DNA of 26,118 nucleotides from positions 1-26,118 of the forward strand of contig JBEKJI010000030.1 in assembly GCA_050011315.1 (NCBI GenBank). The letters run 5' to 3'. Origin of the DNA: Fen-549 sp050011315. GTDB taxonomy: Bacteria > Actinomycetota > Thermoleophilia > Gaiellales > Gaiellaceae. Shown in pieces: positions 14,698 through 21,222 of this stretch. Below the pieces are notes generated by a model. That model worked only from the letters and a program-made list of their open reading frames with translations. It was not told the DNA's origin and made no database searches. A program made the position numbers and the translations under genes. The stretch's first letter is position 1. Each line of letters begins with the position of its first letter.

Positions 14698-14737
14698 GGT
14701 TGAACATCGGTAACGATCTGGTGAATGTTCGGTACCG
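14698..14737 (-). promoter_or_regulatory. PHO-box-like direct repeats upstream of the response regulator
   Basis: On the plus strand, GGTTGAA, GGTAACG, GGTGAAT and GGTACCG start at 14698, 14709, 14720 and 14731, an exact 11-bp period. Read on the minus strand they are NNNNACC units; ATTCACC matches the actinobacterial PhoP direct-repeat core GTTCACC at 6 of 7 positions. The nearest unit ends 21 nt before the TACCGT -10, a position suited to activation of this promoter. Confidence 0.55.
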
Positions 14738-14844
14738 GACCGCGGCCGACGGGAAGGCGCATCGAGTCGCGATGGTGGCTTCAAGAGGCTCTTCAACGCG
14801 CCGGAAACGGCTTCATGGCGGTTCAAAGGAGGCACGAATCTACT

Positions 14845-14877
14845 GCTGCCGCCGGCCATTTTTCGCGCGGCGGCAGC
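14845..14877 (-). terminator. Strong hairpin downstream of the zinc-ribbon genes
   Basis: GCTGCCGCCG and CGGCGGCAGC form a perfect 10-bp GC-rich stem with a 13-nt loop, about 30 nt after the stop of the minus-strand zinc-ribbon pair. A second, imperfect hairpin with an ATCG loop (14887-14910) overlaps that stop codon. There is no T-run, common in GC-rich actinobacteria. Between this and the response regulator promoter (14738-14844) I see nothing else. Confidence 0.5.
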
Positions 14878-14908
14878 GTCCTGTCAGAGCGCCGGTATCG
14901 ACCGGCTC

Positions 14909-15058
14909 TCAGGCCGCCCGCTTCTCGGGGGCGGAGTTCAGGCACGAGCGGCAGATGCGCTCGATGGGACCGAAGTCGCTTCGGTGCGCGAATGCGCGGC
15001 CGCAAACCTCGCACTTGACCATCTGAAGACGATCGATCGGAAACCACCAGACGTTCAT
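14909..15058 (-). CDS. Small zinc-ribbon protein (49 aa), second of a pair
   Basis: This short gene is supported by its excellent ribosome site (AGGAGG about 6 nt before the ATG at 15058), by the ATGA overlap with the preceding small gene, and by two metal-binding CxxC pairs: CEVC at residues 16-19 and CRSC at 36-39. The 16-residue spacing between the pairs fits a small treble-clef or zinc-ribbon fold. The rest is MNVWWFPIDRLQMV at the N-terminus and a basic tail. The frame is open further upstream to 15160, but that part overlaps the first small gene. I do not recognise a named family. A nucleic-acid or protein adaptor role is possible but unproven. Confidence 0.72.
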   Translation of the reverse strand: MNVWWFPIDRLQMVKCEVCGRAFAHRSDFGPIERICRSCLNSAPEKRAA

Positions 15059-15216
15059 GCAACCCTCCTGAGCGGCGGCTGGATCCAGCGATTGGCTCCG
15101 CAGATCGGGCATCGGGAAGGCGTCTTGTCGACGGCGATTCCGTATCCGCAGTTGGCGCACGAGCGATCGTTCCAGTGCCGCGGTATAGCGCTTTCTTTCT
15201 TTGTTTTCGTGTTCAT
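15055..15216 (-). CDS. Small rubredoxin-like zinc-ribbon protein (53 aa), first of a pair
   Basis: This gene starts at ATG 15216 and encodes 53 residues. It opens with a lysine-rich stretch (MNTKTKKES), followed by CANCGYGIAVDKTP and CPICGANRW, two CxxC(G) knuckles (Cys20/Cys23 and Cys36/Cys39) with rubredoxin-like spacing. It ends in basic residues, and its TGA overlaps the next small gene's ATG by 4 nt. A TACGTT -10-like hexamer lies 6 nt before the start, so it may be leaderless, unlike its partner with a strong ribosome site. It is divergent from the histidine kinase. The function is unknown; metal binding (zinc or iron) is inferred from the cysteines only. Confidence 0.68.
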   Translation of the reverse strand: MNTKTKKESAIPRHWNDRSCANCGYGIAVDKTPSRCPICGANRWIQPPLRRVA

Positions 15217-15222
15217 GTCCTG

Positions 15223-15228
15223 AACGTA
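15223..15228 (-). promoter_or_regulatory. Candidate -10 for the zinc-ribbon gene pair
   Basis: TACGTT on the minus strand ends 6 nt before the ATG at 15216. There is only a weak CAGGA between them, so transcription could start at or next to the start codon. Confidence 0.4.
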
Positions 15229-15299
15229 GCGCCGCCGCGGCCGCGGTTGGGTGTCGTCTTGGTGACGTTCGTGTTCCGTCCTGGAGCGACGCCTCCGGT

Positions 15300-15305
15300 T
15301 ACGCT
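15300..15305 (+). promoter_or_regulatory. Candidate -10 for the histidine kinase gene
   Basis: TACGCT ends exactly 7 nt before the ATG at 15313, and no ribosome site is visible. This TANNNT-N7-ATG arrangement supports a leaderless mRNA and decides the start. Three units of a weaker 11-bp repeat (GTGTCGT, GTGACGT, GTTCCGT at 15251, 15262, 15273) lie 20 nt upstream. Confidence 0.45.
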
Positions 15306-15312
15306 CTTTTCG

Positions 15313-16266
15313 ATGCGTCTATTCCCTAGAGTCCGAACAGTGGCCGTCGATCAGGAGTCCGAACAACCGATGGATCCCGCCCGGGCACTGCTCGAGTACG
15401 GAGAGTTGGTGGCGCTCGTCCTGGACGGCGAAGGGAAGCTGGTCGATGCGAGCAGCCGGGCGCGCGAGCTCTTCCCTGCGCTCGAGCTGGGGAAGGAGGT
15501 TCCCGAGGCGGTCGAGCTGGCGAATGCGCGCCGCATTCGCTACGAGCAGAAAGGTGAGCGGCGGACGCTGGTCGTGGCGCCGCTTGTCGACCAGGCGGCC
15601 TACGAAGAGCTCCGCGTCGGCTTCACGGCCGCAGTCTCGCACGAGCTGCGCACGCCGCTGGCACGTCTGCTCGTGTTACTCGAGGCGATCGAGCGGAAAC
15701 CGGAGGAAGCAGTCTCGATCTCGGAGCAGGCTCGCCACGAGGTCGAGCAGATGAACGAGCTCCTGAACGACGTGCTCTTCCTGAGCGAGCTGGAGAGCGG
15801 GCGCGAGGTCGTGGCTCTCGGCACGACCGCGGCGGCGCCGGTTCTGGGCGAAGTGGTGCAGGAGTTGAGCGCGCGCGCCGAGCTCGCCGGCGTATCGCTT
15901 CGCGTGACGGGCGACCCCGAGCTCGAGCTGCCGCTTCGGCCGCGCATGCTCGCCGTGGTCGCGCGCAATCTCACTTCGAACGCCATTCGCTATGCAGGCG
16001 AGGGAACAACCTGCACGATCCGCGTTCAGCGCGCCCCGGAGGGTGGTGTCGAGCTGGAGGTCGCGGACAACGGCACCGGCGTCGCCACCGAGCACCTTCC
16101 CCGTCTCTTCGAGCGCTTCTACCGCGCCGATCGAGCACGAACGAGTCGTGGCACGGGTCTCGGCCTCGCGATCGTCAAGCACGTGGTGGTCTCCGCCGGC
16201 GGCAGTGTCAGCGCTGCCGGTGCGCCCGGCGAAGGCTTGACTGTTCGTTGTCTCTTCCCCGCTTAG
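15313..16266 (+). CDS. Soluble PAS-type sensor histidine kinase, PhoR-like
   Basis: The protein has 317 residues from ATG 15313. A PAS-like sensor segment lies at about 25-95 (ELVALVLDGEGKLVDASSRARELFP). HisKA follows with phospho-acceptor His110 in AVSHELRTPLARL, then a HATPase_c domain with N-box NLTSNAIRYA, G1 VADNGTGVA, F-box LFERFYR and G2 SRGTGLGLAIV. No transmembrane helix is seen, whereas PhoR kinases usually have at least one, so it is probably cytoplasmic and may depend on a partner such as the PhoU/Pst complex. The ORF continues upstream to 15175, but that would overlap the divergent zinc-ribbon gene; ATG 15313 fits the promoter. ATG 15370 is a possible later start. The likely partner is the response regulator at 13941-14663. 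Confidence 0.9.
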   Translation: MRLFPRVRTVAVDQESEQPMDPARALLEYGELVALVLDGEGKLVDASSRARELFPALELGKEVPEAVELANARRIRYEQKGERRTLVVAPLVDQAAYEELRVGFTAAVSHELRTPLARLLVLLEAIERKPEEAVSISEQARHEVEQMNELLNDVLFLSELESGREVVALGTTAAAPVLGEVVQELSARAELAGVSLRVTGDPELELPLRPRMLAVVARNLTSNAIRYAGEGTTCTIRVQRAPEGGVELEVADNGTGVATEHLPRLFERFYRADRARTSRGTGLGLAIVKHVVVSAGGSVSAAGAPGEGLTVRCLFPA

Positions 16267-16280
16267 CGACTACCAAGATA

Positions 16281-16320
16281 CGAAAACGGGCGCCGGGTGA
16301 TTGCCCGGGCGCCCGTTTCG
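16281..16320. terminator. Bidirectional terminator between the kinase and pstS
   Basis: A long inverted repeat (arms CGAAAACGGGCGCCGGG and CCCGGGCGCCCGTTTCG, each with one bulged base) surrounds the 6-nt loop TGATTG. A-rich and T-rich ends flank the GC core on both sides. It sits 15 nt after the kinase stop and 14 nt past the 3' end of the convergent pstS, so it can end both transcripts. Confidence 0.85.
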
Positions 16321-16334
16321 AGTAAGGAGCGGCT

Positions 16335-17495
16335 CTAGCTGTGGATCTGGCTGAGCAGACCCAGAGAGGTCTTCCGAACCGCCTTGGGAATCGCGACGAA
16401 GCGAAGCGGGGGGCCGTAGGTGCTTCCCTGGCCCTTGGTCAATGCCCACGTGAAGAAGGTCTTAAGAGCATCGGCCTGATTCGCCTGCTTGGGCACGATC
16501 ACGTAGGTGAAGGTGCAGATCGGGTAGGCGATCTCGAGCTTCTTGTTCTTCGTGCGTGCCTTTGCGCTCACGTTCTTCCGGTACTTGAGGATCTTCGCTC
16601 GCTTGCTCTGGTCGGTCGTAGTGATCGGCTTGAACTTCGGTAGCGAAGGCTTGGGCGGATCGACGACGCTGAGTACGAGGCCCGTGCTGTCGGCCTTGGC
16701 GGTCGTGACCAGGCCGGCCGTGGCGGTGATCTGTCTCAAACCGGGCAACACGAACTTGCCCGCGCGGTTCTTGATCGCGAACAGCCCGAAGCCGCTCTTC
16801 AGAGCGTAGGCGACGTCGACGTAGCAGATGCCGCCGTCCGTTTTCGCCAGAAGAGCCGATACTCCGGAGCTCTTCGCTCCGCCCACGCCGGCCGGGAAGG
16901 CCGGTTGCGTTCCGGCTCCGATCTTCGATTTCCACTCGGAATCGACCGCCGAGAGGTACTCGGTGAAGTTGTAGCTGGTACCGCTCGAGTCGCTGCGGTA
17001 GATCGGGGTGAGCCTCTTGTCCGGAAGAGTGACTCCCGGGTTCAGCGCCTTGATCGCAGGATCCGACCAGTTCGTGATCTTGCCGAGGTAGATGTCGGCG
17101 AGGACCGGGCCGGTGATGCGCAGGTGCGGGGGAAGACCCGTTCCGTTGTAGGCGACCGCGGTTGCCGAGAACGCCCACGGGATCGTCAGGCAGCCGTTGC
17201 AGGTCGCCTGCTGATCGGGCGTGAGCGGGGCATCGCTGGCACCGAAGTCGACGGAGCGATTCGATACCGCCGCGATTCCGGCGCCGCTGCCGATCGCGTT
17301 GTAGTTGACTGTGATGCCTGTCTCACTCTTGAAGGCCGGCGCCCAAGTTGAGACGAGCGGGAACACGAACGAACTACCGCCGCCGTTCAGCGTTGCGGCA
17401 GTGTGTCTCGTGCCGGCGCCGCTTGCGTAGCTGACGCTCGTTGTGAGAGCCAGTGCGAAAGCGCTAATGCTTACGAGTAACCCACGTCGGGTCAT
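16335..17495 (-). CDS. pstS: Phosphate ABC transporter substrate-binding protein
   Basis: PstS is the extracytoplasmic phosphate receptor that feeds the PstCAB importer; it has 386 residues. A signal peptide covers about 1-25 (two Arg, then LLVSISAFALALTTSVSYA) with an Ala-x-Ala-like cleavage site; no lipobox cysteine is seen. The mature N-terminus has the family motif GGGSSFVFPLVSTW, and phosphate-contacting motifs follow (GSGAGIAA, DFGASDAPL, YRSDSSGTSYNFTEYL). The C-terminal third is longer and more Lys-rich than in E. coli PstS. ATG at 17495 is preceded by AAGGAG about 10 nt upstream. Unlike most clusters, pstS is divergent from pstCAB. Its upstream region holds PHO-box-like repeats, so induction by phosphate limitation is likely. 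Confidence 0.95.
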   Translation of the reverse strand: MTRRGLLVSISAFALALTTSVSYASGAGTRHTAATLNGGGSSFVFPLVSTWAPAFKSETGITVNYNAIGSGAGIAAVSNRSVDFGASDAPLTPDQQATCNGCLTIPWAFSATAVAYNGTGLPPHLRITGPVLADIYLGKITNWSDPAIKALNPGVTLPDKRLTPIYRSDSSGTSYNFTEYLSAVDSEWKSKIGAGTQPAFPAGVGGAKSSGVSALLAKTDGGICYVDVAYALKSGFGLFAIKNRAGKFVLPGLRQITATAGLVTTAKADSTGLVLSVVDPPKPSLPKFKPITTTDQSKRAKILKYRKNVSAKARTKNKKLEIAYPICTFTYVIVPKQANQADALKTFFTWALTKGQGSTYGPPLRFVAIPKAVRKTSLGLLSQIHS

Positions 17496-17575
17496 CTGGT
17501 TTCTATCTCCTTCGTGATTGCTTTTACGTTCGTATTGAGCCTGCCATCGGTATGCCCGCTCGTGGGCAAGGGGGT

Positions 17576-17604
17576 GGTGGCGATGTGGTTACAACGTGGT
17601 GAAG
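17576..17604 (-). promoter_or_regulatory. PHO-box-like direct repeats in the pstS-pstC intergenic region
   Basis: On the plus strand GGTGGCG, GGTTACA and GGTGAAG start at 17576, 17587 and 17598, an exact 11-bp period. On the minus strand they read CTTCACC, TGTAACC and CGCCACC, all ending in ACC; the first matches the actinobacterial PhoP core GTTCACC at 6 of 7 positions. A TACCGA -10-like hexamer for pstS lies 23 nt downstream (17547-17552). The array could also serve pstC on the other strand. Confidence 0.6.
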
Positions 17605-17631
17605 ACCGTCCCGTGACCGCGCGCGTCTGTC

Positions 17632-17637
17632 TAGGCT
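17632..17637 (+). promoter_or_regulatory. Candidate -10 for the pstC operon
   Basis: TAGGCT ends 10 nt before the pstC GTG and no ribosome site is visible, which fits a near-leaderless mRNA. The PHO-box-like array lies 27 nt upstream. Confidence 0.4.
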
Positions 17638-17647
17638 GAGTTGCGTC

Positions 17648-18664
17648 GTGGCTGTTTCACACGCAAAGGAGAAGCCCGCGCTCGAACGCACTCGCAGCCG
17701 GCTCGACCGGCTCGGCGACCCGGTGCTGAAGGCGATCACCTTCGGCGCGGCGGCGCTCGCGGTGCTCGTCCTCGTTTCGATCGCGTACGAGCTGGTCACG
17801 GGCTCCGGTCTCGCCTTCAGCAAATTCGGCTTGCACTTCCTCGTTTCGCAGACGTGGGACGTCATTCACAACCAATTCGGGGCCCTCTCGCTGATCTTCG
17901 GGACGGCCGTCACGGGGGTGCTCTCGATCCTGATCGCAACGCCGCTCGCGATCGCGATCGCCCTCTTTCTGACCGAGATCGCGCCAGGGCCGGTGCGTAC
18001 GCTCCTAGGAGCGTTGGTGGAGATGCTGGCGGCGATCCCGAGCGTCATTCTCGGTCTCTGGGGGATCCTGATTCTCGGACCGTTCGTACAGAACCAACTC
18101 GAACCTTTCCTGGGCTCGACGCTCGGTTTTCTGCCCTTCTTCCGCGGCTCTCCCTCGCCCACCGGCATTCTGACGGCGGTGCTGATCCTGACGATCATGG
18201 TCGTTCCGATCGTCGCCAGCGTCACGCGCGAGCTGTTCGCGTCGGCTCCGTCCGAGCTGCGCGAAGGCGCCCTCGCGCTCGGGGCCACGCGCTGGGAGAT
18301 GGTGCGGGGCGTGCTGCTTCCGGCCGCGCGCCCGGGAATCCTGGCGGCGGTCGCGCTCGGTTTCGGCCGCGCAGTCGGCGAGGCGATGGCGGTCTTGATG
18401 ACGATGGGCGGTCAAACCGGCATTCACTGGTCGCTGTTCAGCCATGGCGACACGCTCGCCGCCCGTATCGCCGGCCAGTACCAGGGCGCCTCGACCAATC
18501 TCCAGATCTCCTCGCTCGTCTATCTCGCCACGATCCTGCTCGTGATCTCACTGGCCGTGAACGTCGGCGCTCAGCTGCTGATCAGGCCGATCGACCTGCG
18601 CCCGCGCCGGCGCAGAATCGCGCTCGACCGGGCGCTCGAGACCCAGGGGCTGAGCGCCGACTGA
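17648..18664 (+). CDS. pstC: Phosphate ABC transporter permease PstC
   Basis: PstC is one of the two membrane subunits of the high-affinity phosphate importer. It has 338 residues and about six transmembrane helices, beginning with ITFGAAALAVLVLVSIAYELV near 31-51. The permease coupling loop is typical: SELREGALALGATRWEMVRGVLLPAARPGILAAVALGFGRAVGEAMAV, containing the EAA-like motif. The N-terminus carries a charged cytoplasmic stretch. Start is GTG at 17648, the first in-frame start after the candidate -10. Its TGA overlaps the pstA ATG by one base. It is the first gene of pstC-pstA-pstB-phoU. Confidence 0.95.
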   Translation: MAVSHAKEKPALERTRSRLDRLGDPVLKAITFGAAALAVLVLVSIAYELVTGSGLAFSKFGLHFLVSQTWDVIHNQFGALSLIFGTAVTGVLSILIATPLAIAIALFLTEIAPGPVRTLLGALVEMLAAIPSVILGLWGILILGPFVQNQLEPFLGSTLGFLPFFRGSPSPTGILTAVLILTIMVVPIVASVTRELFASAPSELREGALALGATRWEMVRGVLLPAARPGILAAVALGFGRAVGEAMAVLMTMGGQTGIHWSLFSHGDTLAARIAGQYQGASTNLQISSLVYLATILLVISLAVNVGAQLLIRPIDLRPRRRRIALDRALETQGLSAD

Positions 18665-19548
18665 TGAGCGAGCCCGTCTTCTCTCTGCGCACGAGCGGCC
18701 GCCTCCGCCGCCGTCAGCTCGTCAGCCGGATGATGGGCGCGGTCGCTGTCGGCGCGGCTCTGCTCGCCGTCACGGTGCTCGTGATCGTCGTTGTCTCGGT
18801 CGCCAATCGCGGCGCGGGAGCGCTCAACCTCGACTTCTTCACCAAGAACCAGCCCCAGGGGTTCAACCCCAAAGGCGGCGGGATTCTCTTTGCAATCGTC
18901 GGGTCAGGCGTACTGGTCGGAATTGCGACTCTGATCGCCCTTCCGCTGGGAGTGCTGACCGCGATCTACATCAGCGAGCTGGCACCGCCGAAGCTCGCGC
19001 GCACGGTACGAGTCGCGCTCGACATCACCAACGGGATTCCCACGATCGTGATCGGGATCTTCGTTTTCACGTTGCTCGCCAAGGCCCACGGCCAGAGCGC
19101 CCTCGCGGGCTCGATCGCCCTCGCGATCATCATGGTGCCGCTGGTCGCCCGGGCGACCGAGGAGGTTCTTCTGCTCGTACCCACCGCTCAGCGTGAGGCC
19201 AGTTTGGCGCTGGGCGTGAGCCGCTGGCGGACGACCTTCGGCGTTGTCGTTCCCTCGGCGATAGGGGGCATCTTCACCGGTACGACGCTCGCGATCGCGC
19301 GCGCCGCCGGAGAGACCGCGCCGCTACTCTTCCTGACCTCGCTCGGGTCGAGCAGCCAGGTCGACGCCAACCCGCTCCATCCCCTGCAGTCAATGACGCT
19401 TGTGATCTTCGAATACTCCGATCAGTACGATCCGGCTTATCAGGCCAAGGCCTGGGCGGCCGCCTTCACGCTGATGTGCTTCGTGCTCCTGACCAGCCTA
19501 AGCGCGAAGCTCGCTCTCGCCCGCTACCGGAAAAAGCTGGGAGGATAG
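18664..19548 (+). CDS. pstA: Phosphate ABC transporter permease PstA
   Basis: PstA is the second permease subunit of the importer. It has 294 residues and about six transmembrane helices, the first at about 25-45 (VAVGAALLAVTVLVIVVVSV). Family motifs include the NPKGGGILFAIVGS segment, ALDITNGIPTIVIGIFVF, and the EAA-loop region TAQREASLALGVSRWRTTFGVVVPSAIGGIFTGTTLAIARAAGETAPLLF. The same frame stays open far upstream inside pstC, but ATG 18664 (TGATG overlap with the pstC stop) gives the normal N-terminus. pstB starts 4 nt after its stop. Confidence 0.95.
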   Translation: MSEPVFSLRTSGRLRRRQLVSRMMGAVAVGAALLAVTVLVIVVVSVANRGAGALNLDFFTKNQPQGFNPKGGGILFAIVGSGVLVGIATLIALPLGVLTAIYISELAPPKLARTVRVALDITNGIPTIVIGIFVFTLLAKAHGQSALAGSIALAIIMVPLVARATEEVLLLVPTAQREASLALGVSRWRTTFGVVVPSAIGGIFTGTTLAIARAAGETAPLLFLTSLGSSSQVDANPLHPLQSMTLVIFEYSDQYDPAYQAKAWAAAFTLMCFVLLTSLSAKLALARYRKKLGG

Positions 19549-19552
19549 GCGC

Positions 19553-20392
19553 GTGGAGGCGATCAGGACCAAGATCGACGTCTTCGATCGTGACCGCTCG
19601 CCGTTAGCGGAGCAGCGTGAGACCGTATTCGAGGCGCGCGAGCTCTGCGTGTTCTATGGCGACCAGCTCGCGATCGACAACGTCAACATCGACATCTACC
19701 GGCGTCTGATCACGGCGATCATCGGACCATCGGGCTGCGGCAAGAGCACCTTCATCCGCACGCTCAACCGCATGACCGATCTCGTCTCGAGCGCCCGCCT
19801 GAGCGGGCAGCTGCGCTACCGAGGCATCGACCTCTACGGGCCCGGGGTCGATGCAGTCGAGGTTCGGAGGCGGGTCGGCATGGTCTTTCAGAAGCCGAAT
19901 CCCTTCCCCAAGTCGATCTTCGACAACGTCGCCTACGGCTTGCGCATCCTAGGCATGAGGAAGGACCTCGACGAGCGCGTCGAACGTGCCTTGCGTTCGG
20001 CGGCGCTCTGGGGCGAGGTCAAGGACAGGCTTGGAGACAGCGCGCTCGGGCTTTCGGGAGGGCAGCAGCAGCGACTTTGTATCGCTCGAGCAATCGCCGC
20101 AGAGCCCGAGGTCATCCTGTTCGACGAGCCGGCCTCGGCGCTCGATCCAATCGCCACCTCGGCGATCGAGGATCTGATGCACGAGCTCAAGCGCGACTAC
20201 ACGCTCGTGATCGTCACTCACAATATGCAGCAGGCGGCCCGTGTCGCCGACATGACCGCCTTCTTCGGGCTCGAGGTCGCGCCCGACGAAAGCCGGCGCG
20301 GCGTCCTGGTCGAGTACGACGAGACCGAGAAGATTTTTACCAATCCCTCCGACAAGCGTACGGAGGGCTACGTCACGGGGCGGTTTGGATGA
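19553..20392 (+). CDS. pstB: Phosphate ABC transporter ATP-binding protein
   Basis: PstB is the ATPase that drives phosphate import through PstCA; it has 279 residues. Walker A is GPSGCGKST at 58-66, the Q-loop MVFQKPNPFPKSIFDNV at 110-126 is specific to PstB, the signature is LSGGQQQR at 167-174, Walker B is VILFDEPASALDP at 187-199, and the switch His is in VIVTHNMQQAARV. Start is GTG at 19553 with GGGAGG about 8 nt upstream. The N-terminus carries roughly 25 extra residues before the conserved domain. Its stop overlaps the phoU ATG (ATGA). Confidence 0.96.
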   Translation: MEAIRTKIDVFDRDRSPLAEQRETVFEARELCVFYGDQLAIDNVNIDIYRRLITAIIGPSGCGKSTFIRTLNRMTDLVSSARLSGQLRYRGIDLYGPGVDAVEVRRRVGMVFQKPNPFPKSIFDNVAYGLRILGMRKDLDERVERALRSAALWGEVKDRLGDSALGLSGGQQQRLCIARAIAAEPEVILFDEPASALDPIATSAIEDLMHELKRDYTLVIVTHNMQQAARVADMTAFFGLEVAPDESRRGVLVEYDETEKIFTNPSDKRTEGYVTGRFG

Positions 20393-21069
20393 GAGAGCTA
20401 TACGCAACTGAGCTGGAGGAGCTCGAAAGCCTGCTGCTCGAGGAGGGCCAGCTGGTTGACAGAGCGATTCGTAGCGCGCTCAACGCGCTCGCCCGCGACG
20501 ACCTGGAGCTGGCGGACGAGCTGATCGCCTTCGACGACGAGATCGACCGCCGCTACCTCACTATCGAGCAGGGGATTCCGTCGCTCTTGGCGCGCCAGAC
20601 GCCCGTCGCCGGTGACCTACGTCTGGTGTTGGCGATCCTCTACATCAATCTCCATCTCGAGCGGATCGCCGACTACTGCGTCACCGTCGCCAAGCTGACC
20701 AAGCTCTCGCATGACCTGCCGCGGGACGCGGCCTCGCTCGAGGCGCTGGAGGAAATGGGCGAGCGCTGTCGCGAGATGCTTGCCACCGGGCTCGAGGACT
20801 TCCACGCCCGCGACGTTCGCCATCCGCAGGCGCTCGTCGACATGGACAGGCCGATCGACCGGGCCAACCGCAAGCTGGTCGATCGCTTCGTCGCCTTCGG
20901 CACCGACGAGCAGCAGCGCGGGTGGGCGATGCGGATGATGCTCGTCTCACGCTGCCTGGAGCGGATCGGCGATCACGCCGTCGACATCGGCGAGCAGACC
21001 TCCTACCTCGTCGGCGGGCAGTTCGAGGAGTTCACGGACGCCTCGCACCCGACACCGCGACCGGCGTAA
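20389..21069 (+). CDS. phoU: Phosphate transport/signalling regulator PhoU
   Basis: PhoU links Pst transporter activity to the PhoR-type kinase and restrains uptake when phosphate is sufficient. From ATG 20389 it has 226 residues. Two PhoU three-helix domains are visible: about 1-105 (LEELESLLLEEGQLVDRAIRSAL, DDEIDRRYLTIEQGIPSLLARQ, LRLVLAILYINLHLERIADYCV) and 115-215 (MGERCREMLATGLEDF, RCLERIGDHAVDIGEQTSYLVGG). The paired E/DxxxD-type metal-binding motifs are intact (LERIADY and LERIGDHAVDIGE). It overlaps pstB by 4 nt and ends the operon. Because the kinase here looks soluble, PhoU may be the main connection between transporter and kinase; this is inference. Confidence 0.95.
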   Translation: MRELYATELEELESLLLEEGQLVDRAIRSALNALARDDLELADELIAFDDEIDRRYLTIEQGIPSLLARQTPVAGDLRLVLAILYINLHLERIADYCVTVAKLTKLSHDLPRDAASLEALEEMGERCREMLATGLEDFHARDVRHPQALVDMDRPIDRANRKLVDRFVAFGTDEQQRGWAMRMMLVSRCLERIGDHAVDIGEQTSYLVGGQFEEFTDASHPTPRPA

Positions 21070-21075
21070 CGCCGG
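21061..21075 (+). terminator. Small hairpin at the phoU stop codon
   Basis: CCGGCG-TAA-CGCCGG is a perfect 6-bp stem whose loop is the phoU stop codon. There is no T-run. A second weak pairing (GCCGCG at 21106-21111 with CGCGGC at 21127-21132) follows. One of these may mark the operon's 3' end; nothing else is seen before the tRNA gene. Confidence 0.4.
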
Positions 21076-21222
21076 ACTGACTGCGAAATACCAACGCCAG
21101 TCGCCGCCGCGACCGAAAAGCGCGGGCGCGGCTCGCCAATCGCCGTCCTCACCCCTCGAGGAACCCGTGCCGCAGGCAGTCCGTCTCTACCCTGCCGGGA
21201 ACCGTGAAACCGCTGACGACGA

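Noticed and set aside
14663..14762. Longer N-terminus for the response regulator starting at 14762
   Set aside because: The extra 33 residues run through the -10 and the 11-bp repeat array and do not match the receiver-domain N-terminus.
15175..15312. Longer N-terminus for the histidine kinase starting at 15175
   Set aside because: It would overlap the divergent zinc-ribbon gene and its promoter; ATG 15313 fits the TANNNT-N7 pattern.
17641..18660. Upstream extension of the pstA frame
   Set aside because: It is an out-of-frame shadow of pstC; pstA begins at the ATG overlapping the pstC stop.
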